Shown here: positions 1-6,035 of the stretch, piece by piece
How the letters are laid out: every line of letters begins with the position of its first letter
Numbering within the stretch: position 1 is the stretch's first letter
From: Firmicutes bacterium UBA4845
GTDB lineage: Bacteria > Bacillota > Clostridia > Tissierellales > Sedimentibacteraceae
Reading direction: 5' to 3'
DNA: 6,519 bases
Assembly (NCBI GenBank): GCA_002399975.1
Contig: DHER01000123.1
Span: forward strand, 1 to 6,519
The notes under the pieces: generated by a model
Seen by the model: only the letters and a program-made list of their open reading frames with translations
Databases searched by the model: none
Told to the model about the DNA's origin: nothing
Program-made: the position numbers and the translations under genes

Positions 1-7
1 TTTTCAT
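1..7 (-). CDS. Start of an unidentified leftward gene (partial, 5' end only)
   Basis: Read on the minus strand, an ATG at 7-5 is followed by AAA and then the window ends. The start is supported by a full GGAGG Shine-Dalgarno at 22-18, ten bases upstream of the ATG, and by a sigma-A type promoter at 73-45. Only two codons are visible, so the product cannot be named. The gene is divergent from the cobalamin importer operon. Confidence 0.5.
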
Positions 8-44
8 AAGTATAATACCTCCAATAAAAAAATTTTCTAAATAT

Positions 45-73
45 ATTTTATATGATAACTTGAACAGTTGCAA
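45..73 (-). promoter_or_regulatory. Sigma-A type promoter of the leftward partial gene
   Basis: On the minus strand there is a -35 TTGCAA (73-68, 4 of 6 to consensus), a 17-base spacer, and a -10 TAAAAT (50-45, 5 of 6). The predicted transcript start is near 38, giving a short 5' UTR before the GGAGG and ATG at 22-5. Spacing and downstream signals fit well, but this is motif evidence only. Confidence 0.5.
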
Positions 74-220
74 AAAATTGACATAAGCAAACTTTCATAT
101 GTTATTATAATATAATGCCCTTTAATGTCAAGAGAAATGCATTGCAAAATTAAATTAGTTCATACAATATTTATATTAATATGTTATGTAGAAATGGGCT
201 GGAACCAACTTCCTTTATTA
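74..220. other. AT-rich intergenic stretch between divergent transcripts, no gene seen
   Basis: This stretch between the leftward promoter and the rightward riboswitch promoter is very AT-rich. No open reading frame with a ribosome binding site was found on either strand, and no clear terminator. It contains a TTGACA at 78-83 and two overlapping TATAAT boxes at 106-116, but they are about 22 bases apart, too far for a normal sigma-A promoter. Confidence 0.5.
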
Positions 221-249
221 TTGACAATGTCGAAAAAATGTAATATACT
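221..249 (+). promoter_or_regulatory. Sigma-A promoter of the cobalamin importer operon
   Basis: A perfect -35 TTGACA at 221-226 is followed by a 17-base spacer and a -10 TATACT at 244-249 (5 of 6). The transcript should begin near 256, just upstream of the riboswitch P1 strand at about 273. This is the best promoter match in the window, and its position just ahead of the aptamer supports it. Confidence 0.8.
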
Positions 250-272
250 ACTCCTATAAAATTGATTAGACT

Positions 273-456
273 TGATGCTGGTGCATATTATGTGATAATA
301 GGGAATTGAGTTAAAATCTCAAACAGTCCTGCTGCCGTAATGAGAGAGCGGTTTTTATGGCTTGCCAAACCACTGGATGTTTCCGGGAAGGTAGAAACCT
401 GCTGTGACCTCTGAGTCGGAAAACCTGCCGGCGTTATTTGCGTAAATACCGCAAAT
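273..456 (+). promoter_or_regulatory. Cobalamin riboswitch (B12 element)
   Basis: The conserved blocks of the cobalamin aptamer appear in order: GGTGC (280-284), GGGAA (301-305), an ACAG..CTGC..GTAA block (323-340), ACCACTGG (369-376), GGGAAGG (385-391), and the B12 box (413-430, GAGTCGGAAAACCTGCC plus G). Closing stem P1 can form between 273-278 and 431-436. A hairpin follows (ATTTG 436-440 with CAAAT 452-456). Its loop holds CGTAAA (441-446), which can pair with TTTATG (354-359) in the P5 loop, resembling the L5-L13 kissing interaction of the E. coli btuB riboswitch. The genes downstream are a BtuFCD-type importer, as expected for repression by adenosylcobalamin or a related corrinoid. The ligand class is not resolved by eye. 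Confidence 0.93.
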
Positions 457-636
457 GCTATATAAACAATCATCTTATGTTTCAATGATAATTTTATGAA
501 ACATCAGAAATTGTTGTATTATTAATGCTTAGGAATGGGAGGATTGTACCAAGTTCTTGCAACATTCCGCATTATATGCTTTTCAGGTAAAAAAGGCAAT
601 AGCTAAATGAAAACATATTAAAGCGTTGTGGGTTTT
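457..636 (+). other. Long structured linker between riboswitch aptamer and its terminator
   Basis: About 180 transcribed bases separate the aptamer from the terminator. Two hairpins can be drawn. One is a perfect 8-bp stem (ATGTTTCA 477-484 with TGAAACAT 497-504). The other is a 12-bp stem with a three-base bulge (TAATGC 523-528 with GCATTA 569-574, and GGAATG 532-537 with CATTCC 563-568). Neither is followed by a T-run, so neither is a terminator. No ribosome binding site or credible small gene was found. The stretch probably belongs to the expression platform or spaces it. Confidence 0.55.
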
Positions 637-667
637 ACGTTTCGAGGAAAATCGGAACGTTTTTTTA
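637..667 (+). terminator. Riboswitch-controlled intrinsic terminator upstream of btuF
   Basis: ACGTTTCGA (637-645) pairs with TCGGAACGT (652-660), a 9-bp stem with one G-T wobble and a six-base loop, followed directly by a run of seven T (660-666). It lies after the riboswitch and 36 bases before the btuF start, so it should act as the off state when cobalamin is bound. A ligand-free alternative fold is not obvious; candidates are discussed in the findings. Confidence 0.85.
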
Positions 668-702
668 TTGTATAATATCAACATTATAACTGGAGGTAAC
701 TA

Positions 703-1662
703 ATGAAACGAAAAATTGCTTTGTTCATGACAATGTTATTTATTGCATCAACACTAGCAGCATGTACAAGTGAAAATACACCGGAACAGTCAAGCGCAGA
801 AACAGAAAAAAATCAGCAGGCAGAAGTTAATCTTCCCTCTAAAGACAGAGCGGGCAACGAAATAACAATACCGTCTGAAGTAAACAAAATAATATCCATT
901 TCACCGTCAAACACAGAAATAATAGTTGACTTAGGCCTTGCAGACAAACTTATTGCGGTCGATAAATATTCAAAGGATATTGAAGGGATTCCAGAAAACC
1001 TGATGTACTTCGATATAATGAATCCAGATGTGGAACAACTTGTGGCCTTGGAACCTGATATTATATTTGCCACAGGAATGAGCATGTCAGAAGGCAATGA
1101 TCCTTTTAGGCCTATTAAAGACTTAGGAATTGCAGTGGCATACATACCTTCAAGTGACAGCATTGAAGGTATCTATGAAGATATAATGTTTATTGCAGAT
1201 TCTCTTCAGGCAAGCTCCAATGGACAAAAACTTGTAAACAACATGAAAGCAAAAATAGAAGAATTCAGAAAAATTGGCTCAACTATAAAGGATAAAAAAA
1301 CCGTTTATTTCGAAATCACCAATGCTCCAAACCTGTACAGCTTTGGAAACGGTGTGTTCTTAAACGAAATGATCGAAATTATAGGAGCCGAAAATATATT
1401 AGCGTCGCAGGATAAATGGATTTCCGTAGCCGGTGAAAACGTAGTTGCCGCCAATCCGGACGTCATACTTACAAATGTTGATTATATTGAAAATCCTACT
1501 GAAGAAATTAAAAACCGTGAAGGTTGGGAAAATATAACCGCAGTCAAAAATAATGACATATATTATATTGACAAAGACGCCAGCTCACTTCCAAATCATA
1601 ATATCGTTAAGGCATTGAAACAGATGGCTGAAGATATATATCCTGAAATATATAAAAAATGA
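703..1662 (+). CDS. btuF: Cobalamin/corrinoid ABC transporter substrate-binding lipoprotein
   Basis: This 319-residue class III periplasmic-binding-type protein captures the ligand outside the membrane and delivers it to the permease. Residues 1-21 form a lipoprotein signal peptide: basic MKRK, a hydrophobic core, and lipobox LAAC with Cys21 as the lipidated residue. A Ser/Glu/Gln-rich linker follows to about residue 40. The mature domain begins with the family pattern DRAGNEITIP (48-57) and SPSNTEII (67-74). Glu72, and Glu222 in FLNEMIEIIGAENI, sit where BtuF-type proteins place the glutamates that salt-bridge to the permease. Later family signatures are ANPDVILT (250-257) and REGWENITAVKNNDIYYID (272-290). 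The start is fixed by GGAGG at 692-696. Its last four bases overlap btuC. The fold is shared with siderophore-binding proteins; the B12 assignment rests on the riboswitch. Confidence 0.9.
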   Translation: MKRKIALFMTMLFIASTLAACTSENTPEQSSAETEKNQQAEVNLPSKDRAGNEITIPSEVNKIISISPSNTEIIVDLGLADKLIAVDKYSKDIEGIPENLMYFDIMNPDVEQLVALEPDIIFATGMSMSEGNDPFRPIKDLGIAVAYIPSSDSIEGIYEDIMFIADSLQASSNGQKLVNNMKAKIEEFRKIGSTIKDKKTVYFEITNAPNLYSFGNGVFLNEMIEIIGAENILASQDKWISVAGENVVAANPDVILTNVDYIENPTEEIKNREGWENITAVKNNDIYYIDKDASSLPNHNIVKALKQMAEDIYPEIYKK

Positions 1663-2675
1663 AAATAAAAATAGCATTAAGTCTCGTAATCAGTATATTT
1701 GTTTTATTGATGGGTGTAGCCTTAGGAAGTATTTATGTCCCTCTTGGAGACATTGTTGCCATAGTATCAAGTAAGCTTTTTCCATCAGCACTGCCAAGCA
1801 GTATTCCTGATGTTTACATATCTATAGTATGGAATCTTAGGCTTCCTCGGGTGCTGCTGGCATTTCTCGTGGGAGGTGCTCTTGCCGTAAGTGGAACGGT
1901 TATGCAGTCGGTTTTAAAAAACCCGCTTGCTTCGTCCTATACTCTTGGTATATCATCAGGAGCATCCTTAGGTGCAGCACTGGTAATTTCAACCGGTCTT
2001 AATATTCCTTTTTTAGGAATGTTTACGCTGCCTGTTTCAGGCTTGATATGCGGTCTGCTGACTGTATTTTTAGCTGTTAAATTTGCGTCCATAATGGACA
2101 AGAACTTAGAAAATAATACTATTATTTTAGTCGGAATGGTTTTTTCTTTGTTTGTAAATGCCGTATTGACATTATTGATTTCGCTGTCTAAGAATCACAT
2201 TGAACAACTTACATTCTGGCAAATGGGTTCATTCGCATTAAAGGGCTGGCCAAGTGTAATCATTCTGTTTCCAATTGCATTGATTGGCGCAATAATCATA
2301 AAATACTACTCCAAAGAAATGGATATAATGACCTTCGGAGAAGAACAAGCCTTTACTATAGGTGTTGATGTTTACAAAATAAAGTGGCTTCTGCTAGGTT
2401 TAGCTGCAGCTCTTACAGGCAGCGCCATTTCCTTTGTAGGCGTCATAGGTTTCATTGATTTAATAGCTCCGCATGTTGTGAGAAAAATTTTCGGTTCTTC
2501 ACATAAGATCGTAATTCCCATGTCGGTGTTTTTTGGAGGATCCTTTATGGTAATTTGCGACCTGATTGCCCGTACCATCATATCGCCTGCAGAACTGCCT
2601 GTGGGATCCATAACCGCACTAATAGGCGCACCGTTTTTTGCATATGTGTATTTCTCTAAAAGGAAGGAGTTGTAA
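1659..2675 (+). CDS. btuC: Cobalamin/corrinoid ABC transporter permease (FecCD family)
   Basis: This 338-residue integral membrane protein would form, as a homodimer, the translocation channel of the importer. It is strongly hydrophobic, with roughly ten membrane segments starting at residues 5-27. FecCD/BtuC landmarks appear in order: NLRLPRVLLAFLVGGALAVSG (59-79), KNPLASSYTLGISSGAS (87-103), LTFWQMGSF (184-192), the cytoplasmic coupling stretch GVIGFIDLIAPHVVR (261-275), DLIAR (301-305), and PAELPVGSITALIGAPFF (310-327). Length is normal for the family. The ATG overlaps the btuF stop as ATGA, and no strong Shine-Dalgarno is visible, so translation is probably coupled to btuF. Sequence alone does not separate heme, siderophore and B12 permeases; the riboswitch and operon favour corrinoid. 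Confidence 0.9.
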   Translation: MKIKIALSLVISIFVLLMGVALGSIYVPLGDIVAIVSSKLFPSALPSSIPDVYISIVWNLRLPRVLLAFLVGGALAVSGTVMQSVLKNPLASSYTLGISSGASLGAALVISTGLNIPFLGMFTLPVSGLICGLLTVFLAVKFASIMDKNLENNTIILVGMVFSLFVNAVLTLLISLSKNHIEQLTFWQMGSFALKGWPSVIILFPIALIGAIIIKYYSKEMDIMTFGEEQAFTIGVDVYKIKWLLLGLAAALTGSAISFVGVIGFIDLIAPHVVRKIFGSSHKIVIPMSVFFGGSFMVICDLIARTIISPAELPVGSITALIGAPFFAYVYFSKRKEL

Positions 2676-3473
2676 ATGCTCACTTTAAAAAATGTATCCG
2701 CAGGTTATAATGGCTGTAACGTTATATCAAATATAAATTTAAATGTATTTGAAGGAGAAAATCTGTGCATATTAGGGCCGAACGGCTGCGGAAAAACAAC
2801 ACTTATAAAAACAATAGCCGGTATAATACCACATACAGGTACCGTTGAAATAAACGGAAAAAGTATATCTTCAATGAAAAGAACCGATGTTGCCAAGAAG
2901 ATAGCTGTTATGGGCCAAATATCCACAATATATTTTTCATATACAGTATATGAAACAGTACTGCTGGGCCGTTACCTTCACATGAAGGGCCGCACTTTCA
3001 AGGAACCTACATCAAGAGACAATGAATATGCTGAAAAATGCTTAAAAGCCGTTGACTTATTAAGTTTAAAAGATAAACAAATCAGTACATTATCAGGCGG
3101 ACAGCTGCAAAGAGTTTATCTGGCAAGGACATTGGCACAAGAGCCAAGTATAATACTCCTGGATGAACCAACCAATCATTTGGATTTAAAAAACCAGGCA
3201 GAGTTAGTTGATTTCCTTAAAGACTGGTCAAAAAAAGAAAGGAATACAGTCATAGGAGTATTGCACGACTTAAACTTAGCCATTAAATTAGCAGATAATG
3301 CACTGCTTTTGAACAAGGGTAAAACAGCAGCATACGGAAGAGCCAAAGATGTAATTTCTTCTGAAATTATTAATGATGTTTACGGCATGGATGTTGCAGG
3401 CTATATGATTGATTCCCTCAAATACTGGGAAAACTTAAAAAACAATCGTGTTAAACTTCGAAAAATCAAGTAA
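2676..3473 (+). CDS. btuD: Cobalamin/corrinoid ABC transporter ATP-binding protein
   Basis: This 265-residue cytoplasmic ATPase would power the BtuC channel as a dimer. All nucleotide-binding motifs are intact: Walker A GPNGCGKTT (34-42), Q-loop Gln81, ABC signature LSGGQ (139-143), Walker B IILLDEP (159-165), D-loop NHLD (167-170) and switch His197. It belongs to the FepC/BtuD-like branch that pairs with FecCD permeases. A C-terminal tail of about 25 residues rich in Lys and Asn follows the core. The ATG directly abuts the btuC stop. A strong AGGAAGGAG Shine-Dalgarno (2661-2669) lies inside the end of btuC, so this gene can load ribosomes independently. Confidence 0.92.
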   Translation: MLTLKNVSAGYNGCNVISNINLNVFEGENLCILGPNGCGKTTLIKTIAGIIPHTGTVEINGKSISSMKRTDVAKKIAVMGQISTIYFSYTVYETVLLGRYLHMKGRTFKEPTSRDNEYAEKCLKAVDLLSLKDKQISTLSGGQLQRVYLARTLAQEPSIILLDEPTNHLDLKNQAELVDFLKDWSKKERNTVIGVLHDLNLAIKLADNALLLNKGKTAAYGRAKDVISSEIINDVYGMDVAGYMIDSLKYWENLKNNRVKLRKIK

Positions 3474-3490
3474 AATATGCAGGAGATAAT

Positions 3491-4150
3491 ATGAAAGATT
3501 ACAAAGGGAAAAATTTTATTGCTTCCTATAGCGGAGGCAAAGACAGTACATTGGCAATTTACCGAGCAATTACCCATGGAATGATTCCTTTAGAGTTCTT
3601 TACCACATACAACACAGATAGAGACCAATCCTGGTTTCACGGAATCCCAAAAAAAATACTGGAAAAAGTATCAAACGAAATGGGAGTAAAAATCACTTTA
3701 TTAAAAACAGACGGAGAGCACTACAATGATAACTTTGAATCTAAACTTAAAGAAGCAAGAAAACAGGGTGCAAATACCTGTGTTTTCGGTGATATAGATT
3801 TGGATGAACACCTTAAGTGGTGCACAGACAGGTGCGAGGCTACAGGAATTAAAGCCTGCTTTCCATTGTGGCATGAATCCCGAAAATCATTAGTGTATGA
3901 GTTTATAGATTCAGGATTTGAAGCCATAATTACCGTTGTTGACACTTCAAGGCTTCCTGAAAAGTTTGCAGGTAAAATCCTAACTAAGCAAGTAGCAAAA
4001 GAAATTGAAAATTTTAATGCCGATATATGTGGTGAAAACGGAGAATATCATACATTTGTATTTAACGGACCTTTGTTCAAATCTCCTATTAAATTTCAAA
4101 CTGGCGAAATAATAAAACATGGTCAGTATGCAGTAATACCTTTAAGCTAA
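3491..4150 (+). CDS. Dph6-related PP-loop ATP pyrophosphatase in the cobalamin operon
   Basis: This 219-residue soluble protein belongs to the family of eukaryotic and archaeal diphthine-ammonia ligase (COG2102 type). The PP-loop SGGKDS is at 14-19. A conserved central stretch runs from FGDIDLDEHLKWC (99-111) to FPLW (124-127), with Cys111, Cys115 and Cys123. The family hallmark CGENGEYHTFVF is at 180-191, matching the CGEGGEYET type motif of Dph6. Family members adenylate a carboxylate with ATP and then amidate it. Bacteria make no diphthamide, so the true substrate is unknown. It starts 17 bases after btuD with AGGAG at 3481-3485, and the operon terminator follows its stop, so it is the last gene of the riboswitch-controlled unit. 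A role in amidating or remodelling imported corrinoids is inference from context. Family membership is confident; function is not. Confidence 0.85.
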   Translation: MKDYKGKNFIASYSGGKDSTLAIYRAITHGMIPLEFFTTYNTDRDQSWFHGIPKKILEKVSNEMGVKITLLKTDGEHYNDNFESKLKEARKQGANTCVFGDIDLDEHLKWCTDRCEATGIKACFPLWHESRKSLVYEFIDSGFEAIITVVDTSRLPEKFAGKILTKQVAKEIENFNADICGENGEYHTFVFNGPLFKSPIKFQTGEIIKHGQYAVIPLS

Positions 4151-4158
4151 TACCTTTA

Positions 4159-4211
4159 AATAAAAACCGGAGATCACTATTTGGTTCAATAGAACGTCTC
4201 CGGTTTTTATT
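4159..4211. terminator. Shared bidirectional terminator between the convergent operons
   Basis: Positions 4159-4173 (AATAAAAACCGGAGA) pair perfectly with 4197-4211 (TCTCCGGTTTTTATT), a 15-bp stem. A further 5-bp inner stem can form (CTATT 4177-4181 with AATAG 4188-4192). The A-rich and T-rich flanks give a T-run after the GC-rich core on both strands. It lies 8 bases after the Dph6-like stop codon and its right edge overlaps the cysE stop codon, so it can end both transcripts. Confidence 0.93.
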
Positions 4212-4767
4212 ATATTGCATATTCATTTAAACAAATAACTTTGCTTCCTCTTTTAACTTCTACTGCAGGAACTCCAACCACTGTTGAATTAGGCCTTGTA
4301 TCATGAAGAACAACTGCATTGGCACCAACCTTTGTTCCTGATGCTATATAAACATTCCCAAGTATCTTAGCGGAGCTTCCTATTATTACATTATCGCCCA
4401 CAGTCGGATGCCTCTTACCTTTTTCATTACCTGTGCCTCCGAGGGTTGCACCGTGAAACATGGTGACATTATTCCCAACCACTGCCGTTTCACCTATTAC
4501 AACACCCATTCCGTGATCAATAAATAAGCCCTTGCCTATAGTAGCACCCGGGTGAATTTCAATTCCGCTCCTATGCCTTCCTATATTGGATATAACTCTT
4601 GCCCAAAAATATCTCTTCTTCAAGTATAGACTATGAGCTATTCTGTATGCTATCAACGCCTTGATATGAGGATACAAAAGAAGTACTTCAATTCTGTTCC
4701 TTGCAGCAGGGTCCCTGTCAAATACTGAATCTATGTCTTCTATAAGCGATCTCATAAATCTAACCAT
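4210..4767 (-). CDS. cysE: Serine O-acetyltransferase
   Basis: The enzyme makes O-acetylserine from serine and acetyl-CoA, the first committed step of cysteine synthesis. At 185 residues it is a short form: the N-terminal helical part is reduced and the C-terminal extension of Bacillus CysE is absent. DPAARNR (19-25) is the serine-site region. The left-handed beta-helix hexapeptide repeats run from about residue 68 to 170. Within them are EIHPGATIG (70-78), IDHGMGVVIGETAVVG (83-98) with probable catalytic His85, and FHGATLGGTG (104-113). Glu70 stands where E. coli has Asp143; I recall Glu there in Gram-positive forms too. The protein ends in NEYAI, a C-terminal Ile as used for docking into CysK. 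The start follows AGGAGGG (4780-4774), which overlaps the cysK TAG stop, so translation is probably coupled. Confidence 0.94.
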   Translation of the reverse strand: MVRFMRSLIEDIDSVFDRDPAARNRIEVLLLYPHIKALIAYRIAHSLYLKKRYFWARVISNIGRHRSGIEIHPGATIGKGLFIDHGMGVVIGETAVVGNNVTMFHGATLGGTGNEKGKRHPTVGDNVIIGSSAKILGNVYIASGTKVGANAVVLHDTRPNSTVVGVPAVEVKRGSKVICLNEYAI

Positions 4768-4778
4768 CAGAATCCCTC

Positions 4779-5669
4779 CTAATAATATTTCACAACTGAC
4801 ATATATTTTTCTCCACCGTCGGGAGATATGGTGAATATCTTTTTATCTTTACCGTGCTTTTTTGCCAATTTCCTTGCGGCTGCCACGTTTGAACCTGTGG
4901 ATATACCAACAAGAATACCTGTTTTTGCTGATACTTCAACTGTTGTATCAATAGCTTCCTCATCGGTGACAGTCAATATTTCATCAACATATTTTCCATT
5001 ATATGTTTTTGGAATAAATCCAGCACCAATGCCCTGTATTTTGTGAGGAGACGGTTTGCCACCCGATATAACAGCCGATTTTGAAGGCTCCGCTCCTACC
5101 GTGATAATATTTTTGTTATGTTCCTTGAGCTTTTTGGAAACTCCCGTCAAAGTTCCACCTGTCCCTATGCCTGCTGTAAATATATCCAAATCATTCAGTT
5201 GATGAATTATTTCTTCCCCTGTAGTTTTATAGTGAAATCCCGGATTTGCCTGGTTACTGAACTGATCAAGCATAAAATTTTTCTTATCATCTTTCAACAG
5301 CTCCCTGGCTCTTTCAATCGCTCCAGGCATGCCTTTACTGCCGTCTGTCAAAATTAAAGTTGCACCATAAGATGATATAATGGCCCTTCTTTCCATGCTC
5401 ATAGTTTCCGGCATTGTAATTATAACTTTATATCCTCTCAATCTTCCTATGAGCGCAAGACCTATTCCCATGTTGCCGCTTGTTGGTTCCACAATTACAC
5501 TGTTTTTATTTAAATATCCTTTTTTTTCAGCATCCAAAATCATGCCTAATGCAGCCCTGTCCTTAATACTTCCTCCAGGGTTGAATTTTTCCATTTTAAT
5601 AAAAATATTTTCTCCCGGCAACTGCACTACAGGAGTATTCCCGATTAAATCTAAAGTAGTATAACTCAT
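4779..5669 (-). CDS. cysK: Cysteine synthase (O-acetylserine sulfhydrylase)
   Basis: This 296-residue PLP enzyme of fold type II converts O-acetylserine and sulfide to cysteine. The PLP lysine is Lys36 in NPGGSIKDR (30-38). The substrate loop is PTSGNMGIGLA (62-72), the phosphate-binding loop GIGTGGTLTG (167-176), and Ser282 in SPDGGEKY (282-289) should contact the pyridine nitrogen. MPETMSMERR (86-95) and QFSNQANPGFHYKTTGEEI (136-154) are typical of O-acetylserine sulfhydrylases rather than cystathionine beta-synthases. Met67 replaces the threonine usual in TSGNTG. Length is slightly below the common 305-310. The start is preceded by AAGGATGAGG (5683-5674). It is the first gene after the cysteine T-box and lies 11 bases upstream of cysE, which supplies its substrate. 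Confidence 0.94.
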   Translation of the reverse strand: MSYTTLDLIGNTPVVQLPGENIFIKMEKFNPGGSIKDRAALGMILDAEKKGYLNKNSVIVEPTSGNMGIGLALIGRLRGYKVIITMPETMSMERRAIISSYGATLILTDGSKGMPGAIERARELLKDDKKNFMLDQFSNQANPGFHYKTTGEEIIHQLNDLDIFTAGIGTGGTLTGVSKKLKEHNKNIITVGAEPSKSAVISGGKPSPHKIQGIGAGFIPKTYNGKYVDEILTVTDEEAIDTTVEVSAKTGILVGISTGSNVAAARKLAKKHGKDKKIFTISPDGGEKYMSVVKYY

Positions 5670-5751
5670 ATAACCTCATCCTTCTTTTAACCTCTAAACT
5701 AGAAATAACCTAATAGCTAATAAGCTAATGCATGCAGAATATTAATAAATA

Positions 5752-5781
5752 CAAAAACACCGCCCCCTGTTACAGAGACGG
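5752..5781 (-). terminator. Intrinsic terminator of the cysteine T-box
   Basis: On the minus strand CCGTCTCTG (5781-5773) folds on CAGGGGGCGG (5769-5760) across a three-base loop, with wobble pairs and one bulged G, followed by TGTTTTTG. Its left arm contains CTCT (5777-5774), which in the alternative antiterminator pairs with AGAG (5801-5798) at the start of the T-box. The two folds are mutually exclusive, the expected attenuator layout. Confidence 0.85.
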
Positions 5782-6000
5782 AGTATCCGCGGTTCCACTC
5801 TTTTTGGCATATTGCCCACCTTTATGATTAGCACCATCATGCTATTATATTATAACGGATACAATCCGCAGCAGCCTACTTATTACATTTCGGTGCTGTA
5901 CTCCAAAGGGCACTTCATATATACTTACTTTAAGCATCTTTTCAGCCTTAGGATGCTCTCTCTAGAAATTTCATATATATTACTTTCCTTCTTCATAGTA
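5752..6000 (-). promoter_or_regulatory. Cysteine-specific T-box leader of cysK-cysE
   Basis: On the minus strand the T-box sequence AGAGTGGAACCGCGG lies at 5801-5787. Stem I contains AGTAA (5983-5979), AGAGAG (5963-5958), and a distal hairpin (AGCATC 5957-5952 with GATGCT 5938-5933) whose loop carries AAGGCTG. The specifier loop, between a TATATAT helix and a GAAGG/CCTTT helix, reads TGAAGTGC, with the cysteine codon TGC at 5912-5910. A stem II can pair AGCACC (5897-5892) with GGTGCT (5835-5830), and a short stem III GGCA/TGCC lies just before the T-box. The bulge TGGA (5797-5794) would pair with a tRNA ending UCCA, and bacterial tRNA-Cys has discriminator U73. Uncharged tRNA-Cys should therefore stabilise the antiterminator and turn on cysK-cysE. 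Confidence 0.93.
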
Positions 6001-6035
6001 TTTCCTACTAATTTAGTTGGGTATATTTTTTATTC

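Noticed and set aside
78..116. TTGACA at 78-83 with two overlapping TATAAT boxes at 106-116 as a second rightward promoter
   Set aside because: The spacing is about 22 or more bases, well outside 16-18. The hexamers at proper spacing (101-107) match poorly.
288..485. 65-codon minus-strand open frame across the riboswitch
   Set aside because: It is antisense to the conserved cobalamin aptamer, with no ribosome binding site or recognisable protein features.
526..588. 21-codon open frame (starting ATG CTT AGG) in the riboswitch linker as a leader peptide
   Set aside because: There is no Shine-Dalgarno upstream and the sequence lies in a strong hairpin; chance is more likely.
625..658. Alternative hairpin GTT...GGTTTT with AAAATC...AAC as an antiterminator
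   Set aside because: Its right arm also ends beside the same T-run, so it would itself be a weak terminator rather than prevent termination.
671..676. TATAAT between the riboswitch terminator and btuF as an internal promoter
   Set aside because: No -35 like hexamer lies 16-18 bases upstream, and the TG of an extended -10 is not in register.
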